A stretch of DNA of 32,701 bases from Micromonospora sp. KC723 (GCF_004348595.1 NZ_SMKD01000061.1:1-32701), one strand, 5' to 3'; counted from the first letter of the stretch, positions 1-7,373 are shown. The notes: generated by a model not told the origin, from the sequence alone. Program-made: numbers and translations.

Positions 1-35
1 ACAGGGGCGGGAACGGTCCGGACCGGCGGGGCGGC

Positions 36-41
36 TAGCGT
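36..41 (+). promoter_or_regulatory. Probable -10 box of a leaderless promoter for the exporter gene
   Basis: The hexamer TAGCGT (TANNNT pattern) ends seven bases before the ATG at 49, and no Shine-Dalgarno sequence lies in front of that ATG. This spacing is the signature of leaderless transcription, common in actinomycetes. No convincing -35 element is visible. Confidence 0.45.
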
Positions 42-48
42 CGCGGGC

Positions 49-1038
49 ATGAGCAGCACCGGCACGTCGACACCCGGATCCGGCCCACGCCGCCGAAACG
101 GCGGCCGAATCGGGGCGGTCGGGCTGGTGCTCGGCGGGGCGTTGTCGGTGCAGTTCGGTTCGGCGGTGGCCGCGCTCATCTTCCCGCGCGTCGGCGTGGC
201 CGGCACCGTGACCCTGCGGCTGACCATCGGCGCGCTGCTCATGCTGGCGGTGTGCCGGCCCCGGCTGCGCGGGCACGACCGGGACGCCTGGCTCGCGGTG
301 CTCGCCTTCGGGCTCGCCCTGGCCGGCATGAACTCGGTCTTCTACCAGGCCATCGAGCGGATCCCGCTCGGCCCGGCGGTCACCCTGGAAGTGTTGGGAC
401 CCCTGACCCTCTCCGTCCTCGCCGCCCGCCGGCTGGTCGCCTGGTGCTGGGCCGGGCTGGCCCTGACCGGGGTGGCCCTGCTCGGCCAGGGCGGCTTCGA
501 CCGGCTCGACCCGGTCGGCGCCGTGCTGGCGCTCGCGGCGGGGGCGATGTGGGCGGCGTACATCGTCACCTCGGCCCGCGTCGGCGGCCGGTTCCCCCGG
601 GCGGACGGGCTCGCCCTGGCCCTCGCGGTGGCCGCCCTGGTCACCCTGCCGCTCGGGCTGCGTGACGGCGGTGACCGACTGTGGCACCCCGACGTGCTGA
701 CGCTCGGCGCCGGGCTGGCGCTGCTCGCCTCCGTGCTGCCGTACACCATGGAGCTGCTGGCGCTGCGCCGGCTGCCCACCGCCACCTTCGCGGTGCTGAT
801 GAGCCTGGGCCCGGCGGTCGCCGCGCTCGCCGGCTGGCTGGTGCTCGACCAGGCGTTGGACGTGGTGGAGATGCTCGCCATCGGCCTGGTGGTCGCCGCC
901 AGCGGCGGCGCGGTCCGCGCCGCCGCCCCGGGCGGGACGACCGGCCCGTCCGCGCCCGGCCGGGGCGACGGTGGGTCCGTCGCCCCGCCACCGGAGCCAC
1001 TCAACGCAGCAACCGCAGCGCCCCCGGCACCGCACTGA
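49..1038 (+). CDS. EamA/DMT-family transporter (RhtA-like amino-acid/metabolite exporter)
   Basis: This is a 329-residue integral membrane protein of the drug/metabolite transporter superfamily. After a basic N-terminus (about residues 1-25) there are roughly ten hydrophobic segments in two five-helix halves. The second half carries the typical final helices (tail of the form LMSLGPAVAALAGWLVLDQ). The family exports small metabolites; RhtA members export threonine and homoserine, but the substrate cannot be read from this sequence. The last 35 or so residues are a Pro/Ala/Gly-rich tail outside the membrane domain. Its coding region overlaps by 38 bases the end of the convergent lipid-kinase gene. 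The ATG at 49 has no ribosome binding site but sits seven bases after TAGCGT, so the message may be leaderless. Family assignment is secure, substrate is not. Confidence 0.88.
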   Translation: MSSTGTSTPGSGPRRRNGGRIGAVGLVLGGALSVQFGSAVAALIFPRVGVAGTVTLRLTIGALLMLAVCRPRLRGHDRDAWLAVLAFGLALAGMNSVFYQAIERIPLGPAVTLEVLGPLTLSVLAARRLVAWCWAGLALTGVALLGQGGFDRLDPVGAVLALAAGAMWAAYIVTSARVGGRFPRADGLALALAVAALVTLPLGLRDGGDRLWHPDVLTLGAGLALLASVLPYTMELLALRRLPTATFAVLMSLGPAVAALAGWLVLDQALDVVEMLAIGLVVAASGGAVRAAAPGGTTGPSAPGRGDGGSVAPPPEPLNAATAAPPAPH

Positions 1039-1918
1039 TCCGTACCGGCAGCTCCAGCGCCCGCTCCCCGTCGGCGTACGTGGTGATCCCCTCGGCCGCC
1101 AACTCCACCGTGTGGGCCCGGTAACAACGCACCAACGGGTGTGTCACGTGCTCGCCGCGGTAGACGCGGGGTCTGACCCGGATCAGGGTTCGCCGGTCGA
1201 ACCGGCCGCCGACCACCACGTCCAGCAGCCCGTCGGTGGGATCGGCGTCGGGACACACCCGCATCCCGCCGCCGTAGCAGGCGCTGTTGCCGACCGCCAC
1301 GAGCACCGCCTCCACGGTGTGCTCCACCCCGTCGAGGCGCAGCGTGTAGCGGCGCGGACGCAGCCGGGCCAGCTCGACCAGGATCGCCAGGTCGTACCGG
1401 CGACGACCGCGCGGCCAGCGCAGCCGGTTGGCCCGCTCGTTGACCACGGCGTCGAACCCGGCGGCGAGCACCGCGCCGTACCAGCGGTGCTCGCCGCCGG
1501 CACCGGTCATCCGGGCCAGGTCGACCGGACGGTCGCGGCCGGCGCGCACCGCCTCGGCGATCACCCCGGCGGCGGCGAGCGGGTCGGCCGGGAAGCCGGT
1601 GTCGGCGGCGAAGTCGTTACCGGTTCCGGCCGGCACCGGACCGAACGGCACCCCGGTGCCGGCCACCGCCTGCAACGCCCGGTGCACCGTGCCGTCGCCG
1701 CCGACCGCGACCAGCGCGCCGGCCCCACCGGCCACCGCAGCCCGGCACACCGCCTCCGCCTCCGCCTCGGTACCGGCGGTCAGCAGCTCCACCGGCCGGC
1801 CGGCGACGGCGAGCCGCTCCAGCAGCCGGGGCAGCAGGTTACGGTGTCGACCCCGACCGGCCGTGGGGTTGGCGAGCACGGCCACGGGGCCGGTCGACCG
1901 GTGGTCGTCTGCCGTCAC
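1001..1918 (-). CDS. Diacylglycerol kinase family lipid kinase (DagK/YegS-like)
   Basis: This soluble kinase of about 305 residues belongs to the DAGKc family, which phosphorylates diacylglycerol or related lipids with ATP at the membrane. From the chosen start, the nucleotide-binding motif GGDGT is at residues 73-77 and the second signature PAGTGND at 96-102. An early ANPTAGRG segment is typical of the N-terminus of these enzymes, and the C-terminal beta-sandwich half is intact. I chose the GTG at 1918 rather than upstream starts (to 1969) because the protein then begins just before the first conserved strand, and because TACGGT lies seven bases before this GTG, arguing for a leaderless message. 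Its 3' end overlaps the exporter gene tail-to-tail. The lipid substrate cannot be told from sequence. Confidence 0.85.
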   Translation of the reverse strand: MTADDHRSTGPVAVLANPTAGRGRHRNLLPRLLERLAVAGRPVELLTAGTEAEAEAVCRAAVAGGAGALVAVGGDGTVHRALQAVAGTGVPFGPVPAGTGNDFAADTGFPADPLAAAGVIAEAVRAGRDRPVDLARMTGAGGEHRWYGAVLAAGFDAVVNERANRLRWPRGRRRYDLAILVELARLRPRRYTLRLDGVEHTVEAVLVAVGNSACYGGGMRVCPDADPTDGLLDVVVGGRFDRRTLIRVRPRVYRGEHVTHPLVRCYRAHTVELAAEGITTYADGERALELPVRISAVPGALRLLR

Positions 1919-1925
1919 GGCGAGC

Positions 1926-1931
1926 ACCGTA
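1926..1931 (-). promoter_or_regulatory. Probable -10 box, leaderless promoter of the lipid kinase
   Basis: On the minus strand TACGGT is followed by seven bases and then the GTG start at 1918. No Shine-Dalgarno sequence is present. The box supports the GTG at 1918 over the longer open frame that reaches 1969. Confidence 0.45.
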
Positions 1932-2066
1932 CCGGTGGCGGCCCCGCGGCCCACCACCGCGCCGCGCACCCGTGATCAGACGGTGACGCCAGCGTCGACC
2001 CGCCGCCGGAAAGGCTCGGAACCGGCGCGGTACCACACGTCTCGTCGGATACCGGATACTGACCTC

Positions 2067-2216
2067 GTGCTGAACCGACACAGCGTCGTATCCGGGTTCC
2101 GCCGGGCGGCGTGGGCCCGCTGGCGACGTCGCGTCCTGCTGGCCGTCGCCGCCGGACGCGACCCGGTCCACCTCGGCCGCCGGGAGACGGGCGTCGACGA
2201 CGCGTTGCGCGGCTGA
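2067..2216 (+). CDS. Small basic hypothetical protein (49 aa)
   Basis: A GTG-started frame of 49 codons encodes an Arg-rich peptide: an N-terminal half with clustered Trp/Arg residues, a short hydrophobic stretch (VLLAVAAG), then a more acidic C-terminal tail. GATACT lies six bases before the GTG, and no ribosome binding site is visible, so the gene could be leaderless. It sits in the 490-base stretch between the lipid kinase and the channel-like gene, which otherwise holds only one other short frame. I do not recognise the protein. Support is codon-bias-consistent reading plus the promoter-like box; it could be a chance frame. Confidence 0.35.
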   Translation: MLNRHSVVSGFRRAAWARWRRRVLLAVAAGRDPVHLGRRETGVDDALRG

Positions 2217-2322
2217 CTGACGGCACGCTCCGACCCGCGCGGCCGACGCGATCGCCGCCCGTACGCCAGCAGTCGCGGGCGGCCGGCGGCATGGCGGGGG
2301 GCGCAGCGGGTACCGGCCCGAC

Positions 2323-2451
2323 ATGCCGAATCCGTTCCAGTCGCAGATCGCCCCGGACGGAACCACCCAGCCGGTCGGCAAGCGGACAGCCGCCGACCGG
2401 CGTGGGGGCGACGAAGCCGACCACGTCCGCGAAGTCCTCGGCACGAGGTGA
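2323..2451 (+). CDS. Small hypothetical protein (42 aa)
   Basis: An ATG-started frame of 42 codons gives a polar peptide with no Cys and no membrane segment, rich in Gln, Asp and Arg. It starts with MPNPFQSQIAPDG and ends seven bases before the GTG of the channel-like gene. The end of this frame supplies the gaggtgag that serves as ribosome binding site for the next gene, so the two could be translationally coupled. TACCGG lies six bases before the ATG, a weak match to a leaderless -10 box. I do not recognise the family. The amino-acid composition looks protein-like, but the evidence is thin. Confidence 0.4.
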   Translation: MPNPFQSQIAPDGTTQPVGKRTAADRRGGDEADHVREVLGTR

Positions 2452-2458
2452 GCCGGCG

Positions 2459-3145
2459 GTGAGCCCCCGTCCTGACCGCTCCGGCCAGGACGACGCCCGG
2501 CTGCACGGGCTGGCCCGCCGGTTGGACAAGCCGATGGGTCTCCTCGGCATCCTGTTCCTGCTGCTCGTGCTCGGCCAGGTGATCACCCACGACGAACCGC
2601 TGGCCACGGTGCTCACCGTGGCCGGCTGGGTGCTGTGGGTGGTGTTCGTGGCCGAGTTCGCGCTGCGCGCCTGGCTCGCCCGGCGCCGCGCCCGGGAGTT
2701 CTGGAAGCGCAACTGGTGGCAGCTGATCTTCCTCGCCGTACCGTTCCTGCGCTTCGCCCGCGCCGCCACCGCCCTGCGCGCCGCGCGGGGCGGTGGCGTC
2801 GTCGCCGCCGCGGTGCGCGGCTCCCGGTCGGCGGGACGGTTGCTCACCGACCGGTTGGCCTGGCTCGTCGTGGTGACCGTGACGCTCATCCTGGCCGCCG
2901 GCCAACTGCTGGTGCTCACCCGGTCCTACCGGACGTACGGGCAGGCGCTGCACGACGTCACCCTGACCACCGTCACCGGGGAACCGCTCACCGCCACGGA
3001 CACCTTCGCGCAGGTGCTCGAACTGGTGCTGGCGGCGTACTCCGTGGTGGTCTTCGGCACCCTCGCCGGCGCGTTCGGCGCGTTCTTCCTCAGCCGGGAC
3101 CGTGGCGACGCCCCGGCCGCCGACCGCGACCCGGCGACGGACTGA
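2459..3145 (+). CDS. Voltage-gated ion-channel-like membrane protein with atypical pore filter
   Basis: A 228-residue membrane protein with the layout of a single-subunit tetrameric cation channel. S1 is about residues 28-43 and S2 about 50-74, followed by a basic loop. S3/S4-like segments at about 86-110 carry spaced Arg residues. S5 is about 133-153, a pore-loop region about 160-182, and S6 about 184-211. The C-terminus is short and polar. The filter position reads TTVTGEP (170-176), where potassium channels have TTVGYGD, so the GYG selectivity triad is missing. GTG 2459 was chosen for the gaggtgag ribosome binding site just upstream; the open frame extends further but without a better start. 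It may be a channel of altered selectivity or a non-conducting relative. Ion and gating are unknown. Confidence 0.75.
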   Translation: MSPRPDRSGQDDARLHGLARRLDKPMGLLGILFLLLVLGQVITHDEPLATVLTVAGWVLWVVFVAEFALRAWLARRRAREFWKRNWWQLIFLAVPFLRFARAATALRAARGGGVVAAAVRGSRSAGRLLTDRLAWLVVVTVTLILAAGQLLVLTRSYRTYGQALHDVTLTTVTGEPLTATDTFAQVLELVLAAYSVVVFGTLAGAFGAFFLSRDRGDAPAADRDPATD

Positions 3146-3297
3146 GGACCGGCGACGTTTCCGCCCGGCGCCGAGCGCACCGACCACCGCCATGCCGACG
3201 GTTTCGCCCGCCGCCAGGTCTGGACGCACCGGAGGCGGGTACGGACTACCCGGCAGCGGTCGCTGCGACCGGCTGGCGACGCCGATCAGGAGGAGAC

Positions 3298-3465
3298 ATG
3301 ACCCAACCCGACGAGAGCCGCGAGAAGACCCCGAAGACCGACGACGTCCTCTACACCCCCGACGGGGACCCGCACCACGACCTGGCGCAGGCAGCGCAGC
3401 CCGACGAGCACCTGCCCAGCCGCTTCGTACACGACGGGGAGGCGGAGACCGTCGGCGACGAGTGA
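3298..3465 (+). CDS. Small acidic hypothetical protein (55 aa)
   Basis: A 55-residue, strongly acidic, hydrophilic protein with no Cys and no membrane segment. Asp, Glu, His and Pro dominate, and it is probably disordered. It has a perfect ribosome binding site (aggaggag, 3288-3295) a few bases before the ATG, the best in this part of the window, so translation is very likely. It lies between the channel-like gene and the YccF gene in the same direction, about 150 bases from the former. I do not recognise a function. Confidence 0.75.
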   Translation: MTQPDESREKTPKTDDVLYTPDGDPHHDLAQAAQPDEHLPSRFVHDGEAETVGDE

Positions 3466-3592
3466 GCCCGGCCCGCGACCGCGCGCCGGGGTCGGGCCGG
3501 CCGGGGCGGGCGGGGCAGCTCGTCGCCGGGTGCCCCGCCGGCCGGCGGTTCGCGCAGCCGGACCGCTGGCGACGGCCGGTCATCATGGAACG

Positions 3593-3973
3593 GTGATCCG
3601 CTTTCTGCTCAACGTGTTGTGGCTCGTCCTCGGCGGCGGCCTCGTGCTGGCCGTCGGTTACGGCATCGCCGCGCTGATCTGCTTCGTCCTGGTCGTCACC
3701 ATCCCCTTCGGCGTCGCCGCGCTGCGCCTGGCGTCCTACTCGCTGTGGCCGTTCGGCCGCACGTTGGTCGCCAAGCCCGGCGCCGGCGCCGCCTCCGGCG
3801 TGGCGAACATCCTCTGGGTGGTGCTCGCCGGCTGGTGGCTCGCCCTGTCCCACGTCGTCGCCGGCGTCTCACTCTGCCTCACGATCATCGGCATCCCGTT
3901 CGGCGTGGCCAACTTCAAGCTGGTCCCGGCGGCGTTCTGGCCGCTGGGACGGGAGGTCGCCGACGCGCCCTGA
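3593..3973 (+). CDS. YccF domain-containing inner-membrane protein
   Basis: A 126-residue membrane protein made of two similar halves. Each half has a hydrophobic helix pair followed by a motif ending in (I/V)PFGVA and a short WP(F/L)GR segment: first at about residues 37-60, second at about 100-121. This duplicated arrangement is characteristic of the YccF family, whose function is unknown. The GTG at 3593 gives a product starting directly at the first helix; only a weak GGAA lies upstream. The gene is co-directional with the small acidic protein but about 130 bases away, so it may be transcribed separately. Confidence 0.85.
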   Translation: MIRFLLNVLWLVLGGGLVLAVGYGIAALICFVLVVTIPFGVAALRLASYSLWPFGRTLVAKPGAGAASGVANILWVVLAGWWLALSHVVAGVSLCLTIIGIPFGVANFKLVPAAFWPLGREVADAP

Positions 3974-4134
3974 CCGGGCCGGCCGGCGCTCGGGCGGCGA
4001 GTTCGAGCGGGAGCTGGCGCGACTGGTCGGCGGCTACCTGCGACCGTGGTTGGCGGGCGACAGCCGCACCCCGGTCGTCGCCGCCTCCGGCGATCCGTTC
4101 GGCGACCGCTGGCGGCTCGCCCAACGTACGCCGG
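3972..4134 (+). pseudogene. Possible remnant of a protein-coding gene, no start codon
   Basis: In the frame whose codons begin at 3972, the stretch up to the end of the GntR gene reads as ordinary protein for about 50 codons. It includes the segments FERELARLVGGYLRPWLAGD and DPFGDRWRLA, with about 90 percent G/C at third positions and a much lower value at second positions. There is no upstream start that would not begin inside the YccF gene, and the frame runs on into the antisense of the GntR gene until a stop near 4220. It looks like the decayed piece of a deleted or inverted gene. The parent family is not recognised, and chance bias in a short GC-rich stretch is the alternative. Confidence 0.3.
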
Positions 4135-4929
4135 TCAGCGCGCGTCGCCCGCGGTGGCCGGGGCTGCCGGCTCGGCGGTCTGCTCCCAGATGGCCTTCAT
4201 CTCGTCGAAGGCGTGTTCCATGATCTGGACCATCGCGCTGCGGGCCCGTTCGCCGTCGCGCCGCTGGATCGCCTGAGCCACGTCGGCGTGCAGTTGGAGG
4301 GCCTGCTCGTGCGGGTGGTGGGGCATGAGGTGGTAGTGGTGTCGGCCGCTGAGCACCTCGGCGACCAGGTCCTGGAGCTTGACGAACATCTCGTTGCCGG
4401 AGGCGGCCAGCACCCGCCGGTGGAACTCGATGTCGAGACGCAGGAAGCGCTCCTCGTCGCCGGCCTTGCCGGCGGCCCACATCCTCGCGGCGAGGCCGAC
4501 GAGTTCGCTCGCCTCGTCGTGCCCGACGCGGCCGGCGGCCAGCCAGGCGGCGTGCGGTTCCACCGCCGTCCGTAGCTCGGTGATCGAGCGGATCTGGGCG
4601 ATGCGGCCGGCCGAGGCGAGTCGCCAGCGGATCACCTGCGGGTCGAAGACGTTCCAGGCGTCCGGCGTGCGGATCATGACGCCGACGCGTCGGCGGGTCT
4701 CGATGAACCCGATCGAGGCGAGCACCCGCAACACCTCGCGGACCACCGAGCGGGACACCGCGTACCGGTCGACGAGGTTGTCGATGTTGAGGACCGACCC
4801 GGGCGGGAGATCGCCACCGCAGATGGCCGTGCCGAGGTGATCGAGTACGCGTGCGTGCAGCCCGGACTCGGTAGGGGCGTTCTGGGCGGCTACGCCCCCG
4901 GAGGAGTGCGGTTCCACGTGACCGAGCAT
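4135..4929 (-). CDS. FadR/GntR-family transcriptional regulator with FCD domain
   Basis: A 264-residue DNA-binding regulator: an N-terminal winged helix-turn-helix (about residues 25-95, recognition region VDRYAVSRSVVREVLRVLAS) and a C-terminal all-helical FCD ligand-binding domain (about 105-240). The FCD domain has the Asp and His residues (LDIEFHRRVL, then downstream His) that bind a metal and a carboxylate ligand in this family. Such proteins typically sense sugar acids. It is divergent from the sugar-acid operon that starts at 5047, so it is probably its repressor. The ATG at 4929 has no well-placed ribosome binding site. The GTG at 4917 lies seven bases after an extended -10 (TGATATGCT), so the real start may be there, giving 260 residues. 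Confidence 0.9.
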   Translation of the reverse strand: MLGHVEPHSSGGVAAQNAPTESGLHARVLDHLGTAICGGDLPPGSVLNIDNLVDRYAVSRSVVREVLRVLASIGFIETRRRVGVMIRTPDAWNVFDPQVIRWRLASAGRIAQIRSITELRTAVEPHAAWLAAGRVGHDEASELVGLAARMWAAGKAGDEERFLRLDIEFHRRVLAASGNEMFVKLQDLVAEVLSGRHHYHLMPHHPHEQALQLHADVAQAIQRRDGERARSAMVQIMEHAFDEMKAIWEQTAEPAAPATAGDAR

Positions 4930-4930
4930 A
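4925..4930 (-). promoter_or_regulatory. Extended -10 promoter for the GntR regulator
   Basis: On the minus strand TATGCT is preceded by TG plus one base, forming an extended -10, and is followed by seven bases and the GTG at 4917. The box overlaps the ATG at 4929, so if it is used, translation must begin at 4917. The AT-rich stretch upstream (4931-4970) fits a promoter. Confidence 0.45.
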
Positions 4931-4971
4931 TCAGTTAGATCAACCTCTTGAATAAATCTGCTTTTTCACCC

Positions 4972-4987
4972 TAACATCCGGATGTTA
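4972..4987. promoter_or_regulatory. Perfect 16-bp palindrome, probable GntR operator
   Basis: TAACATCCGGATGTTA is a perfect palindrome in the AT-rich divergent region between the GntR gene and the substrate-binding-protein gene. Its right half continues as GGATGTTAA (4980-4988) and recurs as GGATGTAAA at 4991-4999, eleven bases or one helical turn later, which would add a third half-site. Location and symmetry suggest the binding site of the divergent FadR-type regulator, controlling both directions. A -10-like GTAAAT (4995-5000) for the operon would overlap the third half-site, consistent with repression. Confidence 0.55.
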
Positions 4988-5046
4988 AGCGGATGTAAAT
5001 ACCGGGTTGACGCCCTACCCGGGCAGCGACCGGGACAGAAGGAGAG

Positions 5047-6342
5047 ATGAGCGTGCGACGTCGATCGATAATCGGCACTTCTCTGGCCATGGTCGTCGCC
5101 GTTGGCCTGTCCGCCTGCGGTGGCGGTGACGACGGCGGCAGCGGGTCGAACACCGTCCGCGTGACGCTGGTCAACCACGTCTGGACGGAGAACATCAAGA
5201 GGGCCCTGCCGGAGTTCGAGAAGCAGACCGGCCTCAAGGTCGAGGTGACGCAGCTCGGCGAGGACCAGCTGTCGGACCAGTACAACGTCAAGCTGAACGC
5301 CGGCTCCACCGACCTGGACGTGATGATGTACCGGCCGCTGCAGGAGGGGAAGCTGTTCGCCCGGAACAAGTACCTCGCCGACCTGACCGACAAGGCCAAG
5401 TCGGACGGCGCGTTCGAGTTCGGCGACTTCCAGCCCGGACCGGTGCAGGCCACCACGTACGAGGACAAGGTGGTCGGGGTGCCGATCATCACCGAGCAGG
5501 AGGTCCTCTACTACCGCAGGGACCTGCTGGAGAAGTCCGGCTTCACCGCCCCGCCGAAGACCCTCGACGAGCTCAGGGCCCAGGCGGCGAAGGTCGAGGC
5601 CGACAACCCGGGCGTGGCGGGCTTCGTGTCCCGGACCGGTAAGGCCGCCGCCGTGACCCAGTTCTCCAGCTTCCTGTACAGCTTCGGGGGCGACTTCGTC
5701 GACGCGAGCGGCAAGGCCTCCGTCAACACCGAGCAGGCCAAGCAGGCCTACGCGTACTACGGCGGCCTGCTGCGCGAACACGGCCCGGAGAACATCAGCA
5801 CCGACATGAGCTGGTCCGAGGCGATGGCGATCTTCACCCAGGGCAAGGCGGCGTTCTACACCGAGGCCAACTCGCTCTACAAGAACGCCACCGATCCGGC
5901 CAAGTCGAAGGTCGCCGAGACGGTCGGCTTCGCCCCCTTCCCGGCCGGCCCGGCCGGCTCGAAGCCGTACAACATCCCGTCCTGGGCGCTCGGCGTGAAC
6001 GACGCGTCCAAGAACAAGGACAACGCCTGGAAGTTCATCCAGTGGGCGGCCGGCAAGGAGCAGTCGCTGGCGCAGCAGAAGGCCGGCGTCCCCGGCGCAC
6101 GCGCCTCCGTGTGGGCGAAGCCGGAGGGCACCGCGACCTATCCGCGGGACCTGGCCGAGGCCACGAAGGTCAGCACCGCCAACGGTGTCGGCCACGACCG
6201 CCCGCTGGTCGTGAAGGTCGCCCAGGCGCGGGAGATCGTCGGTCAGCCGATCGTCGACGCGATCACCGGCAAGGACGCGGCGGCCTCGGCCGACGCGGCC
6301 AACGAGGCGTTCCAGAAGTTCCTCGACGACGAGGCGAAGTAG
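5047..6342 (+). CDS. Extracellular solute-binding lipoprotein of an ABC sugar(-acid) transporter
   Basis: A 431-residue family 1 (CUT1-type) substrate-binding protein. A basic n-region and hydrophobic core lead to the lipobox LSAC with the lipidated Cys at residue 24, followed by a Gly/Asp linker. The mature part has the SBP_bac_1 pattern, including a DVMMYR-type strand and a conserved C-terminal region (NIPSWALGVNDASKNKDNAWKF). It would capture the substrate outside the membrane and hand it to the two permeases that follow. Operon content suggests an aldonic acid such as galactonate, mannonate or gluconate; this is inference. The ATG at 5047 abuts ggagag; the in-frame GTG at 5053 would have better spacing from it and could be the true start. 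A hairpin follows the stop codon. Confidence 0.9.
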   Translation: MSVRRRSIIGTSLAMVVAVGLSACGGGDDGGSGSNTVRVTLVNHVWTENIKRALPEFEKQTGLKVEVTQLGEDQLSDQYNVKLNAGSTDLDVMMYRPLQEGKLFARNKYLADLTDKAKSDGAFEFGDFQPGPVQATTYEDKVVGVPIITEQEVLYYRRDLLEKSGFTAPPKTLDELRAQAAKVEADNPGVAGFVSRTGKAAAVTQFSSFLYSFGGDFVDASGKASVNTEQAKQAYAYYGGLLREHGPENISTDMSWSEAMAIFTQGKAAFYTEANSLYKNATDPAKSKVAETVGFAPFPAGPAGSKPYNIPSWALGVNDASKNKDNAWKFIQWAAGKEQSLAQQKAGVPGARASVWAKPEGTATYPRDLAEATKVSTANGVGHDRPLVVKVAQAREIVGQPIVDAITGKDAAASADAANEAFQKFLDDEAK

Positions 6343-6348
6343 TCCGAC

Positions 6349-6384
6349 CGCGGGTGGTGGGGCTGACCGGCCTCGCCACCCGCG
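6349..6384 (+). promoter_or_regulatory. Intra-operon stem-loop after the binding-protein gene
   Basis: CGCGGGTGG (6349-6357) pairs perfectly with CCACCCGCG (6376-6384) across an 18-base loop, directly after the binding-protein stop codon and before the first permease. Such hairpins commonly protect the upstream message or partly stop transcription, so that binding protein is made in excess over permease. No T-run follows. Confidence 0.4.
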
Positions 6385-6422
6385 CCGGAACCCTGGCCGC
6401 CCTGAGAACCCCGGAGACCCTC

Positions 6423-7373
6423 ATGTCAGCCGTGACCACACCCGTCAGCAGACCGTCCGAGGTCCGCCCGCCGTCCCCGGCGACGTCGGCCTGGTCGCGT
6501 TGGGCCAACGCGCACCGCAAGTGGCTCTTCGCGGCGCCCGCCATGGCGTTCGTCGCCGTTTTGATCATCTTCCCGGTCGCGTGGACCGGGTACCTCAGCC
6601 TGACCGACGCCGAAGGGTCGGTACGCGCCGAGAGCGAGTTCATCGGTTTCCAGAACTACCTGGACGTGCTCTCCGACACCGACCGGTTCTGGCCGGCGGT
6701 GTGGCGCACGGCCCTCTTCACCGGTGTCGTGCTCCTTGTCGAGGTTGTGCTCGGCATGGCGATCGCCCTGCTGCTGTGGCGACCGTTCCGGGGCGAGAAG
6801 TGGGTCCGCGTCGCCATCCTGCTGCCGCTCGTCGCCACGCCGGTCGCGGTCGGCATGATGTGGCGGCTGATCTTCGACCCCAACATCGGCATGGCGAACC
6901 AGATGCTGAGCTGGTTCGGCATCGGGCCGCAGCCGTGGCTGGCCGGGCAGAACTCGGCCCTGCCGACCACGATGTTCATCGACATCTGGCAGTGGACCCC
7001 GATGGTCGTGCTGATCCTGCTCGCCGGCCTGACCTCGCTCTCCGACGAGCCGCAGGAGGCGGCGCTGATCGACGGCGCCAGCACCTGGCAGCGCTTTCGG
7101 CACGTCACCCTGCCGCTGCTGATGCCCACCATGATCGTTGCGATCCTGCTGCGCGGCATCGACGCCCTGAAGACCTTCGACATCCTCTACGCGACCAAGG
7201 GCCGCGGTGGCGGATCCTTTCACGAGGTGGAGACCTTGAACGTCTACGCCTACGGCCTCAGCTTCGACTACAACGACTACGGCGTCTCATCGACGGTCCT
7301 CATCATCTTCTTCCTGATCATCATCGGGGTGATGTGGGCCCTGACCTACCGCAAGAAGGGGCTGGAGCGATGA
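6423..7373 (+). CDS. ABC sugar transporter permease (MalF-like)
   Basis: A 316-residue inner-membrane permease of the binding-protein-dependent transport family. A cytoplasmic N-terminal tail (about 1-35) precedes six predicted membrane helices. The cytoplasmic EAA loop that docks on the ATPase is clear: EAALIDGASTWQRFRHVTLP at about residues 219-238. It ends by a four-base ATGA overlap with the second permease gene, indicating translational coupling. It forms the transmembrane channel with the next gene product. No ATPase gene is present in this operon. Confidence 0.92.
   Translation: MSAVTTPVSRPSEVRPPSPATSAWSRWANAHRKWLFAAPAMAFVAVLIIFPVAWTGYLSLTDAEGSVRAESEFIGFQNYLDVLSDTDRFWPAVWRTALFTGVVLLVEVVLGMAIALLLWRPFRGEKWVRVAILLPLVATPVAVGMMWRLIFDPNIGMANQMLSWFGIGPQPWLAGQNSALPTTMFIDIWQWTPMVVLILLAGLTSLSDEPQEAALIDGASTWQRFRHVTLPLLMPTMIVAILLRGIDALKTFDILYATKGRGGGSFHEVETLNVYAYGLSFDYNDYGVSSTVLIIFFLIIIGVMWALTYRKKGLER

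Noticed and set aside
1976..3853. Minus-strand open frame of 625 codons opposite the channel and YccF genes
   Set aside because: Composition is Arg/Gly/Gln-rich with no domain, and the plus strand has genes with membrane segments and ribosome binding sites.
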